Below are positions 1 through 12,583 of a stretch of 64,000 nucleotides of DNA, in pieces. A program made the position numbers and the translations under genes. The DNA is from Nymphaea colorata (taxonomy: Eukaryota; Streptophyta; Magnoliopsida; Nymphaeales; Nymphaeaceae). How positions within the stretch are numbered: the first letter of the stretch is position 1; each line of letters opens with the position of its first letter. Under the pieces are notes generated by a model. It made no database searches, was not told the DNA's origin, and saw only the letters and a program-made list of their open reading frames with translations. Location of the stretch: NCBI RefSeq assembly GCF_008831285.2, contig NC_045145.1:19776802-19840801 (forward strand). The letters run 5' to 3'.

Positions 1-96
1 TAATGTGCGTTGTAGTTTGTTTCATAAGTTTATGGTAACTCTTAATTTGGCTTGTGTTAAAAATCAAATGAATAAATTAACGACTCATGTCTTCAG

Positions 97-216
97 ATCA
101 TCCTTTACTTAAAGATTAATGCTATTGACGACGAGGAAAATCATCCCTGTGAATCTGAATTGGAAAACTTTGCACATGGGCATTCCAATTCTGTTTCTCC
201 CCTGGCCCTTATATGA
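97..216 (+). pseudogene. Possible terminal coding exon or gene remnant, unassigned
   Basis: A splice-acceptor-like CTTCAG at 91-96 is followed by 40 open codons ending in TGA at 214-216. The peptide is rich in acidic residues and Ser (it includes AIDDEENHPCESELENF), and its composition looks more protein-like than the flanking AT-rich DNA. No domain was recognised. It could be the last exon of a gene entering from the left edge, or a fragment. There is no matching upstream exon in the 96 bases before it, so this rests only on the acceptor and the open frame. Confidence 0.2.
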
Positions 217-1205
217 GTTTATGATGGTAACTATCTGAATTATAAAATGTGGTTTTCAACTTCTGACTCCATGGTTTTGGATTTCAGTTGAGTACTACTC
301 CCTGCTTAACTCAAATAACTAAAAGAAAATTGTGTGTCAATCCCAAGTGTTGAATTAGAACATGAATTACATGGAAAAGATCCATGTTTGCGTCTCACGA
401 TTAGGTCAGTTGGGTGCCAAAGCATTGAATATGATCCAGTTTTGATGAGATATGTAGGTAACTATTAATAACATCCTTCCAGGTATGAATTTCCTATTAA
501 TTCATACAATATCCAGGTTCTGATCCAAATTTCTAATATTGATGGGCAACTTTTCAATGAAAAGGACATCAATAATTTCTCATTTGTGCCGTATGGACCT
601 GGTCCAGATCTGTTACATCCAGTCGCTTTTGAATTTAGATTTGAGTCTTGCGGCGGTAAGTCCAGTCCAACCGGAATTTCCACTCTGAAAAACAAGTCTC
701 TCATTGATTTGGTACACTGCCAATTTCCTAGCAAGGCAAAATAAAGGCAAAAAACAAAAAAAAAAATCACTTAATTCAATGTAAGAACCTACCTTTAATA
801 TGATTTTTCTCATCAGAATCATAATTTTTCTAAGCCGTCAAGTTTGAAGCATCATGATTTATGCGCCCTTCCTCTCACTCTTGTTTCTCCCTTCATATGC
901 ATTTAAATAGCGCCACTCAAAGCTTACCTAATTTTTATTAAATACACTTTGCAGATCGCATTTATTAATTTGTTTTGTCCACCGGGTGATTTTTGGGTTC
1001 GTGTATATCTTCATTGAATCAATATACCCACATGTATTCCTTAGATTCTTACTGCTGTTTTAAATGCAACTTAACTGAATATGAGCCCGCTTTTAATTCA
1101 AAATGCAATTCTCGTTAGTTTTATCCATTCCACCACGTCCACATCAACCACTAGGGTTCTATGCATAGAAGTAACTTATAATTTTTTCTTACAATATTTT
1201 TCCTT
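217..1205. other. Intergenic, nothing recognised
   Basis: AT-rich DNA with only short, low-quality open frames on either strand. No domain, splice-consistent exon chain or terminal repeat was seen. Confidence 0.5.
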
Positions 1206-1319
<114 letters not shown>

Positions 1320-1499
1320 TGCTAGCTTTTAAGAGCGCTTGTTTGGCTTCTCAATGATCCATAAATGAATTCATCCCAAAATGGTTGTTCACGTGGTCCA
1401 CCAAGCTCATGGCTAAGGGATTGATATCTCCAAATTTAAATGCAGTTCTCCATGTAATAAATAATAGCAAACGAGAAAAAACATTAAAAAAAAGGAGGC

Positions 1500-2215
1500 G
1501 GTTGGACGATTTTTGAATCGACTTCAGATTCTGTCGCCTGAGAGCGAGAACAGCAAGCCTATTTGCAATTTGAATCATGAAGTTGTTCGTCTTCTTGAAA
1601 GGTGCCAAACATGGCCTTTAATTGCTTCTGACAACTGGGTCTGCGGGTTTTTACAGTGCCTGCAGCGTCTCATTCATACCTTCTCCATTGCGCGGGGGCT
1701 TTGCTGCCATCTGCGGCTGGGTTGCCATTAATGAAGGCATTGAAGGTTATGATGAGGAGTTTGGACTCACACATCATATATCATGGCATGCTTCTGTATC
1801 ACGTGTATGGACGTTGTTGCATACATTCTGGAGAACTGAGCAGCAGTACAACAACATCACGATGACACAGCAGTTATTAGTGATCAACTGATGAGAAATC
1901 TTTGATAAGATCAGAGGCAGAGCTACAAGACACGAGCCCCCTACCCTTGAAACCGGGGAGACCTCTGCCATCATCAGCAGATTCAGCAGCACCTCAGCAG
2001 CAGCATCTTTGTGGGGTTAACCAAATCTCAGTTGTCTGCTGCTCTCTAATGTGCATGGTTCTTACAGTCTCTTTCTCGCTCTCTCTCTATGTGCTTTTCT
2101 TTGTTCTTTCTTCTAACGTTCTTTCCCTTTCTAGCTGTAGTTCTGCTCCTCCGTTCAGTTTTTTACGAGGCCCATCACAGTTAGAGAAGAAAAAATTTAT
2201 ATTGGAAGTGTAGCC
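1500..2215 (+). pseudogene. Gene-like but unassigned region
   Basis: Several overlapping plus-strand open frames occur here with less AT bias than the surroundings. The first (about 1513-1731) includes the peptide ICNLNHEVVRLLERCQTWP. The next frame (1622-1891) includes FAAICGWVAINEGIEGYDEE. They are in different frames and I could not join them by a convincing intron or match them to a family. This may be a decayed gene or an exon cluster whose partner exons are missing. Confidence 0.2.
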
Positions 2216-2449
2216 GGTGAAGCTCGATCATGTTATATCTAATATCAAAAAGCAACCATAGGATTTATAAGACGCTACTAATATGACCTTATATCCTATT
2301 TTCCATTTAAAAAGTCAGCAAAATTAATTTAAAACAAAGAATTTTTCATATTCGCATGCGAAATTCGAATGGAAGTTCCAGAACACGCTCTGTAGTTTAC
2401 TGTTCAGTAGAGGGAGAAGTGGGCAGATCCTGAAGTTAGAAAAACGGGA

Positions 2450-2680
2450 ACCTTTTAAATGGACGGAGCCCCCACATCCCTGGTCCCTAACGTAGTGGGG
2501 CCCAGCGAGTTCGGGTATCCGATGCGCAGCCACGTCAGCAAGGGGAGGGGAAAGGAAGCAGAGGCGCTGGGTCCCGCCACTCGGTAGGGTCGGCCAAATG
2601 GAGGAGGGTGGGCCCCGCCGTCGCCCTCCTTTGCGTTTGGTGGTTTCTTCCAATTTATCGCTCTTGGGTTAAAAAGGATC
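2450..2680. promoter_or_regulatory. GC-rich island, promoter-like
   Basis: A sharp GC-rich stretch in AT-rich flanks. It contains GGGCCC-type motifs (near 2499 and 2610), which resemble plant site-II/TCP-type promoter elements, and a CCACGTCAGC core near 2530 typical of bZIP sites. Its minus-strand frame is open but has no recognisable domain. No intact gene starts next to it, so it may be the leftover promoter or 5' UTR of a lost gene, or part of a transposable element. Confidence 0.3.
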
Positions 2681-3238
2681 GTCCACATCCGACGAATCAT
2701 AAATTTGATTTTATAGTTTTAAAATGTAACAGTTTTAACTTTTCTGGCTCATGAAATGTAATTCGGAAGTCGAATTTTGAAGAACTTTTTACATTGCTAT
2801 AACTCGATGGATTTTTACATTTGTGCGTGTAGTCAGATTTATGAAAATGTGGCTGCGCATACGATACGAGACATATTTGGAGAGCCCATTTTCACATTTC
2901 TTGATAGAAATATTCGTCATATCTATATTTTACATTCTTACTCGTTTTTTGTAAATTCATTAATAATAAAAATGTGATCTAAGGCATTATGAGTCTATAA
3001 GAACTAAAAATATTTTTCCTCAAGTGTGTAACCAACATACATTTTAAAAAATTAATAATTAATTATTAGAATTTCTTAGCTTACAAGGCCATCTTCTATG
3101 TTCAAAAGAGATATAATTTTTATATTAATTTTCATAATTTTATATATGAAAAACACATCTACATAATTTGTTTTAAAAGAAATGTAAAAATATGTAGTTA
3201 GACAAAACCTATTAGCTGGTCTATTCACACCTTTGCAT

Positions 3239-3241
<3 letters not shown>

Positions 3242-3313
<72 letters not shown>
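3242..3313. repeat. (TA)n microsatellite
   Basis: 72 bp of uninterrupted TA dinucleotides, ending at TATCGACATT. Confidence 0.97.
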
Positions 3314-3316
<3 letters not shown>

Positions 3317-3599
3317 CATTCTTTTATAGTAGGCAAATGGTGGGTACTTTATTGGGCGTAGGCGAGAACCTAGTCCGGAACAAACATAGCCCACATGCAA
3401 TGGGTTCGGACCCACCCTAAAGTAGAATGAGATCTGATCCTGTCAGACTCAGTTTCTTAAGACAAAAGCAGCTAAGTGTGTACTTGAACAGATTTATGTT
3501 TCGCCTTAGCCCTTCAAGCAAGGTACTGTGTTCTCTCTTGTATTTCTTGAGATAGGCACATCTTCATGGGAACTTAAGATTGTGGAATAACTGTACTCA

Positions 3600-3880
3600 T
3601 ATGTAATTGACATTAGATATTAACTTTTTGATATTTAAATCCAACAAGGACATTAGATGTTGAAATTCAAATCCAATTTCTAAGTGAATTCAGATTCAAT
3701 GTGCAATTTTCATAACTAAGTTTGGATTATTTGCGTCTGATAATCGATTACTGGTATCCAACAAAGATTTGATTGGACCTAAAATGTGAGACACATTATG
3801 CTAGTTGGGTTCAGTTTTGATTTTTCAAAAGAGGGCTTGAATCCAATCCCATAAAATTCTATTAAATCAAATTCTGACAG
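3600..3880. repeat. Degenerate AATCCAA/GATTCAAAT-type repeat
   Basis: Recurring short words of the ATCCAAT, CAAATCC and GATTCA type in loose register. The same flavour of sequence recurs at about 37,620-38,170, 19,250-19,400 and 61,640-61,770, which suggests dispersed remnants of one repeat family. No ends are defined. Confidence 0.35.
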
Positions 3881-6230
3881 AAGCTGGATGAAGCATGACC
3901 TTTTTTTACATTCCCAAGGAAGATAACATTATTTTCTTATAAAATTGTTATCAAAATTCATGTTCTAAAGACATTATTAAGTTTTTTTCTACCGGAATTG
4001 AATGCACGATGTGATCAGCGATACATGTTTCTAAATAAACCTGAACATAATTTCATGATGTATTATATTATAAAAATGTGGTCCAAGAACGCGATCGATG
4101 TCTTTCTTAGCAAAAGATGAAGAATTCATGAAGAATCTAATCCACTTGAGCACATTTTGGGCCACATATGGGCCTTGGTCTTCACTGATATGATTCTTTC
4201 TATGTTCCTTTGGTGCATTAGTGCTTGGCCATGGTTGTTCGTACGCTGACGAGCACAAGAGACGCATAAAGTTTTTACAATATTCCAGAGGCGAAAATGG
4301 CGCAGCTTCCACTAGCTAGTTGAAAGCAACAGTCCTGGGAAGACGACAGTGGAAGAGTTAGATCTGGCTTTTGGAAGCTACGGGCATCCAACGGAAGCAC
4401 CATGTGGCCAAAGGACAGCCGATAAAGCAGCTGAGGTGACCCCTCAGAAAAACAAAGGACTACTGCAACATTTTTACTGTAGCTGTACGAGCAGAACAAA
4501 CTGCATAACATTCTCCGCCATCAAAGTTTTTTACATGGTTTGTATTATCTGCACATAGTGACATGTTGCAGACAGCAACTTTTGCTTGAAGTTCTTTTAA
4601 ATTTCTTCTAGTTGGTGTTCTGAAAATTAAGCAAGTTGCTGTAGACTCCACTTTGGGCTTTCCCAGCAGCTACGGTAAGACTGAATTTGTGAAACTTTCT
4701 GCACCAAGATTCTTAGAATGGTTGCTTTTTTTTCATCCATGGCAAAAAAGAGATCGTTCCATTTGTCTGTATTCAATCGAGATATATTCCAAAAGAAGGT
4801 GGGTCACACTTGCTCACTGGTGGTACATTCATCCTCCTTAAGTTTTGTGCGATGGGGAAAGGGACCTTTTAGAGAACGCAGTAAACAGTAAAGCGACTTT
4901 GCTGCCATTGCTGCGGTGAGGTGATGCAGAACAAACATGGAAGCTCGCCTACCTGTACTGTGGAAATCATGAACTCACGAACTCCTGCGAAAGTTCATTT
5001 CAATTTGGAACAGATATGAACACTTCGGAAAGATCGCTCGCATGTCGATCGATGCTTTCCTGTACTTAGAATTTTTTGTCATTAAGGAAACAGAAGTCGC
5101 GAATATGAGAACCAGAAACCTTGAAACTTCTCTTCTTCAATGACGAATCTGAGCTTGGGAGGACGTCCCCTATAGCTTTCTCCTTTTTGAATCGCACTTG
5201 TTTTGGTTCTTTTCTGGTTCTTTTCTGCTGCAACTTCTTACTGTTTGAGTAAGAAGCAGGAGGCTCTGTCCTTCAACAGGGTGGTTTTCGAATATCACAC
5301 AAATAGTTTGTCTACCAATTACATAAAAAATATAGTTAAACAAAGTAGAGTCCAAAATAGGCTTTATAAAATATTACTATATGATTGACTCCTTGATTTT
5401 ATATACAAGTACATATAGTTACATAGATTTACATATTAGTACTCCTCCCCACTTGAGTTTATGTCTCAGCCACCGGATTGACCTAAAACAACAGCAAAGG
5501 TTAAAGCGAATCCTACTTTTCATTAAAGTTGTAGAGCCATGTTTTCTTAAATAAATAAATGAATATTGGTGGCTTGTTGGGTGGGTGGAGTTTGTCGCTA
5601 AGGAACTCTAATTTTTTCTTTTTGGGTCTACAACTAGACGTAGAGGCACTAAAATGATCCGCATTCCTAAGCAACTTTTCTTTTCTGCAAGTGAAAATTT
5701 TAATATAACATTTCTATTCAACAAAGTCCATAGTGTCTTTCATTATGTAAACGGAAGACGCATTAAAAAAAGTATCTCATGTACCGAGACGTTCGAAATT
5801 GACTTGATACTCATCCATTCTTGGAGTCACTTTGAAGCTTTTTGGATTTGGAGTTCCAGACAAATGCTTAATCCAATGAAGTGCAGATAGATTAGTTGAT
5901 GCGTACTGAACGAAGAACGAGGAAATATATAATTTCATATTCGCGTAGACAAGATGCAGGCCACTTGGGATATCCACTTCCAATACGTAAATTATTAACA
6001 TGTTTGTGGTTTTGAGCATAAATCCATTCGTTGACGTAACATGTTTGGCATCTTCAAGAAACCTCCAATTATATTCGGGACATGTGGAGGCACAAACTCT
6101 TAGCTAGAACCACTTTAATGGTAAATACAAAAGTTTTTTGTTTGAACACAGCCAAAGGTATACATCGCTTTACTTTCTTCTTCTGCTTGCAGCTTGCAGG
6201 TAAATTGAATGTGACCCATATTGGTTTACA
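3881..6230. other. Intergenic, nothing firmly recognised
   Basis: Short open frames on both strands, none with a family signature or a consistent exon chain. No terminal inverted repeats were noticed. Confidence 0.45.
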
Positions 6231-6633
6231 TGTATGTAAAAAATATTACCAAGAAATTCATTGTTGTCTTAGCATATGATATTTTGTATGTATGTAAAAA
6301 CTACTACCAAGAAATTCATTGTTGTCTAAGCATATGATATTTTGTATGTATGTAAAAACTACTACCAAGAAATTCATTTTTGTCTTAGCATATGATATTT
6401 TGTATGTATGTAAAAACTACTACCAAGAAATTCATTGTTGTCTTAGCATATGATATTTTATGTGTATGTAAAAACTACTACCAAGAAATTCATTGTTGTC
6501 TAAGCATATGATATTTTGTATGTATGTCAAAACTACTACCAAGAAATTCATTGTTGTCTAAGCATATGATATTTTGTATGTATGTCAAAACTACTACCAA
6601 GAAATTCATTTTTGTCTTAGCATATGATATTTT
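6231..6633. repeat. 58-bp minisatellite, seven tandem copies
   Basis: The anchor AAGAAATTCA starts at 6251, 6309, 6367, 6425, 6483, 6541 and 6599, exactly 58 bp apart each time. Units differ by few substitutions (TTGTTG/TTTTTG, GTCTTAG/GTCTAAG, TGTAAA/TGTCAA); the first copy is the most diverged. There are no unique spacers, so it is a tandem array and not CRISPR-like. It lies outside any gene I could support. Confidence 0.95.
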
Positions 6634-9556
6634 GCAACTAGTTTTATGTTATTCAGCTTGAATTTCGTGTAACTTTTCTATACTCGAATAATTGAATACC
6701 GCTGTGCGTTGCGATTGTCTGAAGGGATCATGATCAAGTTTATTTGGATTAGCTTTTCGTACGTAAGAAGGGAAAAGGAAAAAGATGGATCCACCGATGC
6801 CCTTGATTGACGCAAACAGAACGATGGCATTGTTGTTTTCGTCCTTATTTTAGACAGATGCTTCGATCTTCAATCAGCACATGGCTTTTATCAATGCATG
6901 TGTCCTCGAGTCCATCACACTCCTTAATTGAAGCTCATGTTTTGTGTATTTTACATGTATTAAGTTAAAGTGGTGTAGTTATTAATGCACATATCTGAAA
7001 CCTTTTCTGCATATGACCTGAATTTAACAAACCTAAAGTAGGAGCAGGCTATTTATTAAGCTTCATTTTGAGGTGGAGCTCACATTTTACATGAGAAGAG
7101 GGGACAGACTTGAGAATAGAACTGTATACCAATTTCAAATATAGAGGTGAAATTTTTATACATCCATGAAATGTATAAAGATTTTTAAGTTAAAATCTCC
7201 ATAAATGTTTTAGTGTTACGGATTCGGAAGAACTCAATGATTTCCCTTATCATCAAGTAAAAGTACAGATCCTGTGGCCTACTTGTGGGAACTTTGCAAG
7301 GAAGTCAAAAAGGTCATCAAGTGAGCGGTCCGGTGTGCTCCAGTTTCAGCTTTCCCAAATTTCTAAAGCTCGAACTATGCATCACTATTTTCTCTTTGAA
7401 AGACAAATATGCATCAGTGCTTCCTGTGGAGAAAAGAAGGAAGGAATTTATTTCAAATTTCTAGCTTTTTGACTGCTGGTGCTTCTGGCAGAATTTTTCC
7501 GTAGAAAGTTAATGATGAAAATGAAATGTCATGAGCTTTCTGCTCTGACCATCATATGTTTGGTTTCTTCTATGTTAGCATTTTCTGAAAAGATTGATAC
7601 ATACATACATACATATATATAAGATAGTCGCTAGGATTGTAAATGGGTCAGATCTGCCACGAAGGTTTTTTGCAGGTTCATCTTGTTCTATCCTCATGAT
7701 CTCTAATATACTTCTCTGATCTGCTCCATCTGCATCACCTACGTAACTTGTTCACTAGAGAAGAAAGATAAAACAATCAACTGGATCGACCATCTACTCA
7801 AATATACAAATTTTTTGTTTCCTTTAAACTTTTCCAAAGATCCTGCAATGCCAAACAAATTAAAAAGCAAATTTCAACACAGCCAAAAGCCTTATGCTTT
7901 ATGAAGAACCGTGTATGCATAAACTGTGCACAAACGCACACACAGACATTTTCATGTAAGAACATTAAAAGCCAATTTATATTAATGAAGGCAAACAAAT
8001 AAATAACCCACTCTTTTGGAGACGGTGCAGGCCTGTGCCGAAGAAACACCGGCATGGAGGCCCGTTCGAATTTCAAATTCAATTATTCGACTGCACATCG
8101 AGGTTGAGCCTACGATGAAGAAGTAAGCAAAGAAGGGTAATCGTCTATCTATTAACGTCTGTCTCCTTCTCGACATTAATTTCTTATGTCATAAATGAGA
8201 CCGATCATTTTTGGCAAATGCAGTTCCCTCCTGCTGCAGGTCCCTTTTGGTTTTAATGTTCATGTTCCTCCGGCTTCTTAGCTGCTGCAATAAGTAAAAG
8301 CACCGGCAATTTTTTCTCCCAATACAAGTAAACTCCCCTTCTGTAAATTTTTCCAACCTCTCTAGATTTGCCTGTGGACCTCATAATTTAGCGGGAGAGA
8401 GAGGGTTGAGTTCTGCTGCTTTTACTGCCCAAGTTTAACTGTTCCACTTTCTTGGAATTGTACAGACTCATGAAAGAGACACAAATTATGGATGGATTTT
8501 ATTAGAACAGGAGCGGTGGTCCATGCATAGGCAAACAACAACACCCAAATTGAAAGGCCACACTTTCATTGGTTTGGCCTATTGTTGAACTCCACATGCA
8601 GCACCATACTAATGGCAGCACTCATCACCAGCTGTATGGAGCTCCGCTTGCTGCATCCAAAAGTTTTACATCACTATATATATATATAACGCACACACAT
8701 TCTTGTTTTTCAACATTATATGTGTGTGTGTGTGTGCGTGCGTGCATGCTTCTAAAGCAATGAAGCTTCCAGTATTTAGGCAACAGTGAGTTGGTCCATT
8801 CTTTTTGCTACCCAAGAGGAAAAGCTTGGTAGCACCATCTTCCTTACCCATTATGTTATGTTGGTAGGACTCAAATTGGCAGAACTTTGCAACAGTCGCC
8901 ATATATGTTGAAACAGGAAGAGCTGCATGTTCCACGCTAGCTTCCAAATGAACTACGTCTCATTACTTCGGTCTGGTCACTTTAATTTACATGAGCTAGC
9001 TAAAGTAAAAGTCGATACTTCCGTCGTGTCTCTATTAATGACTAGACCTTTTTTACACTTTTCTTTTCAAGTAAAATTATATTATCACAAGCAACATTCC
9101 ACTATATTGGATAATAAAGTTACTGCGATGGACAAGTTTGAAAAGACATGGACAAATTTAAGAAGAGTGGGAATGCAAGTGGGTCTAGTTTTAATTGCAA
9201 TAGAACACGTCCAAACTCTGCAGAATTTTGTCCACCAAGAGCCTTTTACACAAGAAAAGATCGAATGCTTGGGTCGAGTAGTTGAGTAGCCCCTTTCGCA
9301 TGCCTTGAAAGGGTTCCATCTCGATCCCAAAGGCCAAATTGCTTTTAGTAATTTTTCTTCTTCTTCTTCTTTTTTGTTTTCCATGCGAAGAACCAGAGAG
9401 CTCCAACTGTTTATAGATGTAATTCTGAACAGTGGAAAGATAAAAACTGAGAGCAAATCCTCCGTCTCATGTGGATGGCGTGACATACTGAAGTGAAACG
9501 AGAGCACAAGAAGGAAGAACAATAAGAAATAAAAAAAGGGAATTGACAGAGGCAAT
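6634..9556. other. Intergenic; one (TG)n tract
   Basis: No gene recognised. A (TG)n tract with GC variants occupies 8719-8744. Open frames here, including the 120-codon one at 8927-9289, show no domain and have AT-driven composition. Confidence 0.45.
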
Positions 9557-10060
9557 CGTCACACGCAAGCAACGATCCCCTCTCTCTCTCTCTCTTTCTC
9601 TCCATATAAATATGTAGCTACTTTGAGGAGGACAGCACTTAGGCCTGACAGAGAGAGAATATATATGTGAGTACTAAAGCAAAGAAAAGAGTGGAGAGGA
9701 GGAAACGTTGGAGTAAGAAGGAAGAAATACAGTTAATGGGGGAGAGCTAGGGAGAGAGAATCTGGGGAGAGAAGAAGTTGGATGAGGCAACATTCTAACG
9801 GGAGGATGGGGCCAGGACGTGGGATTCAAGAAGCCATTGGGCACCAGATCCGACGAGTACCTGCCCCTATAGCACGTGCTCCCTCTCTGTGGAGAGCATG
9901 AGTTCGCTCGACTCGTGGAAGAGAGAGATTGGCGGAACTCTTTCTTGTCTTCTAAGGGAGGGAGGGAGGGAGTGGAGAAGACCAGAGGCCGTCTGCTCTG
10001 CACCAACTTGTGAGAACCCTTTACAAATGGTTGTGAACTTGGAGCTACTTCTGTTTTAAA
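9557..10060. other. Purine-rich (GA/GGA) segment, possible unassigned transcription unit
   Basis: A (CT)n tract (9579-9602) is followed at once by a TATA-like CATATAAATATG, then about 350 bp strongly biased to G and A on the plus strand (many GGGAGAG words). This looks like a plant core promoter with a pyrimidine patch next to a 5' leader, but no protein-coding exon follows. The 144-codon minus frame (9674-10108) is Ser/Pro-rich and follows from the purine bias. Confidence 0.25.
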
Positions 10061-10108
10061 CATTACATGTTTCGAGCGAATCTCCAAGGAAAAATAATGA
10101 TACAACAC

Positions 10109-11558
10109 TAAAATTCAATAAAATGGTTGCTCTTCAAGTAATGTTTCCATTAAAAATTGATGATGAAGTTGAATAGCGGATGAAACTTGTGGCCATGGAA
10201 CATTTACAGATTACAAGGCTAATTGCCGTGGATACTTCCGTTTTCTTGTTTTTCCTTTTTATGTTGTCTTAATTGTGAGGATGGAAGCATGAGTTGCTCT
10301 CAGACGCTGGTCACTTTCTTTAGAAGGCCTTTGATCGTCTCTGGTTGAGTTTGATATCAGTTCTTTATGATATTGTGATGAATAAGCTTAAAGATTAGAT
10401 CTTCCCCTGATGTTAAATCATAGCAAGACAACCTTGACAAGATTAAAAGAATATTCCGTAATAAATAAATGAAAACTGCCTCACTGCGTACCGTACTAGA
10501 CGTCGGCAGGTTAATTACCTCAGCTGTTTATGTTTTCTTTTTACTTTTACATGATCAGCTTTGCAAAGAAGAGGCAACAGGGCATGACAAACTAAAGATG
10601 AAATGCTTTTGTTGTGACTTCTTCTTTGGAAAATTGATAAGCCGATAATATGTATTGGATGCATGATCCTGCCACCGTTGGCCGGAGAGAATAAGATATG
10701 AACAGCTACCGGCCGGCCGCCCGGCAGGCCATATGAAGTCAGACAGTCTTTTTCTGTTGTTCAGGCGATTGGAAAAATAACACAGAGATGAGAGAATTTT
10801 GGATAAACCTCTTTCTAGCTCTAGGGGTCGTACAACCAACTCTCACGATGGTCCTCCCTCGCCGGCGCTCCTGAGATCACGAGTCACGACCGAAGCAACG
10901 GCGGCACACCAAAAATGCGTCCCCTCCTGTCACGTCCCCCTTTTCTTTTTTGTCTCACGCAGGCCACGGGGAAGGGGAGGAGGGCACGGACAAAGGAAGA
11001 ATGGGCGTTGGGGAAAGGAGGGGGCGCTCTGTTCCTCCTCCCAAAATCCAACCCAGCACGTGCGAGGCAGGAGGGCCGTTCCGCATGAATCGCAGCCCCA
11101 CCACGACTCCCACAGGTGGCCGATGGATGGAGGGTTGGCCTTGGCCCCCTCCTCACTCCACCACCCACACCTCTCTCTCTCTCTCTCGCTCTCTAAAGAA
11201 GACGATAACTAGCAGAATAACACAGATTTCACAGAGGAATTATTAAGCAAAGAGATGATTCGTTAAAGGTGAAATTTTATTCCGGCAATTGAACAAGGGG
11301 AACATGAACAAGAGGAAGGAGAATTGGGGGTTTGGGTTCCTGATTCTTAATCATCTACAGAGGAACTCAGTAGCTAGAAAAATAAAGACGGGGGGCGGGG
11401 GATTGAGATTTGAGGAGGAGGAGAAGTTCGGTGCCTTGTTTAACAAGAAGCCGGAGAAAGAGACAAAGGATGGAGGCGGAGGGGAGGACTGTAAGTGTTA
11501 AGTTTTCACACTGTGCAGCCTGCCCTCTCTCCATCTTTCTTCTGTCTTCGTCTTCACT
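10109..11558. other. Intergenic and 3' flank of the KRP gene
   Basis: No gene was identified. 10,800-11,170 is GC-rich with frames open on both strands by composition. A (CT)n tract lies at 11,171-11,194. Part of 11,250-11,558 may be KRP 3' UTR, since that gene is on the minus strand and stops at 11,559. Confidence 0.45.
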
Positions 11559-12583
11559 TCACGGCGTCACTTTCACCCACTCGTATCTACCTGCCAAGGG
11601 TACATCCTTCACCGGGTCATAGTTATACCTGAGAAAACGAAAAGGGAAAACCGGGATTAAGGTCGATAATTAAGCCAATTTTCACTCACATGGAGTGACC
11701 TCTATCTTTCTCTCCCCGAAAAGGGAAAAAAATGAAAAAAGAAAAATTGCAAGGAAGAAGAAGTTCGGGAAATTGTACCTCTCGGTGAATCGCCGTTGCT
11801 CTTCCTTGTCGAATGCGGCGAAGAATTCTTCGATCTCCGACACTGAAGGCGCCGATCGTTTTGAGGTTTTCCGGCCGTGATCGCCGTAATTGTTGACGTC
11901 CGGACTCGTCGTTGACTCGAGAGCTTCGGATTCCTCTCCGAGATTGCTCGATGCGGCCGCTTCCCTGATGCTGCGGAAGAGGTGAAAGAATTAACTCAAT
12001 TAAGCGAGCAATTTTGCAGAAAAGACGCAGAAAGGAGAAGGAGAGCAAGGAAGAAGAGAGTGGATTACCTCCCCGAGCATTCGTAGTCCACGGCAGTCTC
12101 CCCCAGCGAAACCTCCACCTGAGATCGAACGAACCCCGACACCGTTAATGAGCGGAACACTCCGGAAGGCCGAAACGGAAGCGAAGATCACCAAAAGATA
12201 ACGAAAATTCTCACCTCCAGATCCGAGACGTCGCCGCACCTCCCCGCACCCGGCGCATCATCCTCCACGCTCGACCCGTTGCTGGAAGTCCTAACCTCCG
12301 CCTCACAGGCGGCGGCAGCGCCGGAATTCACCTCACGTTCCGCCGGGGCAGGCACCCGAGCCGGAAGCTCCGCATTTTTCCCCCTGGCGGGCGCGCTCTT
12401 GACGAGCCTCCGGCTCCTCAACTCGAGGTAAGAGACCTGCAGCTCCCCGACGACAGCGGCTGCACTGCTATTCCTCCTGAGGGCGGCCAAGGCTCGGGCG
12501 CGTGTCCGCACCCCAGCGACCTGAGACACCTCCATCACCGCTACCTCCCCTACTCCTTTGCACTTCCTCATGTACCTCCCCAT
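11559..12583 (-). CDS. KRP: Kip-related protein (KRP/ICK), cyclin-dependent kinase inhibitor, KRP3-like
   Basis: Plant CDK inhibitor that binds cyclin D/CDKA complexes and restrains G1/S entry and endocycle progression in the nucleus. Four exons read on the minus strand: 12583-12215, 12118-12069, 11970-11779 and 11628-11559, with GT-AG introns of 96, 98 and 150 bp, giving 226 aa. The N-terminus shows YMRKCK (residues 4-9), VAVMEVSQ and GVRTRARALA, the block typical of KRP3-type members, then SYLELRSRRLVK. Residues 124-183 are Ser- and acidic-rich. The C-terminus carries the family-defining CDK/cyclin-binding domain: EIEEFFAAFDKEEQRRF (185-201), then YNYDPVKDVPLAGRYEWV (205-222), ending four residues later. 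The start is the ATG before GRYMRK, the expected family N-terminus. The length is normal and no damage is seen. The paralogue number is uncertain; the family call is firm. Confidence 0.96.

Noticed and set aside
6231-6633. CRISPR-like array
   Set aside because: The repeats are directly adjacent with no unique spacers, and the context is a plant nuclear genome; it is a minisatellite.
9865-9905. miR164-star-like word GCACGTGCTCCCTCTC
   Set aside because: No complementary arm with the mature miR164 sequence is nearby on either side, so no precursor hairpin could be supported; the local CTCTC/GAGAG pairing is too short.
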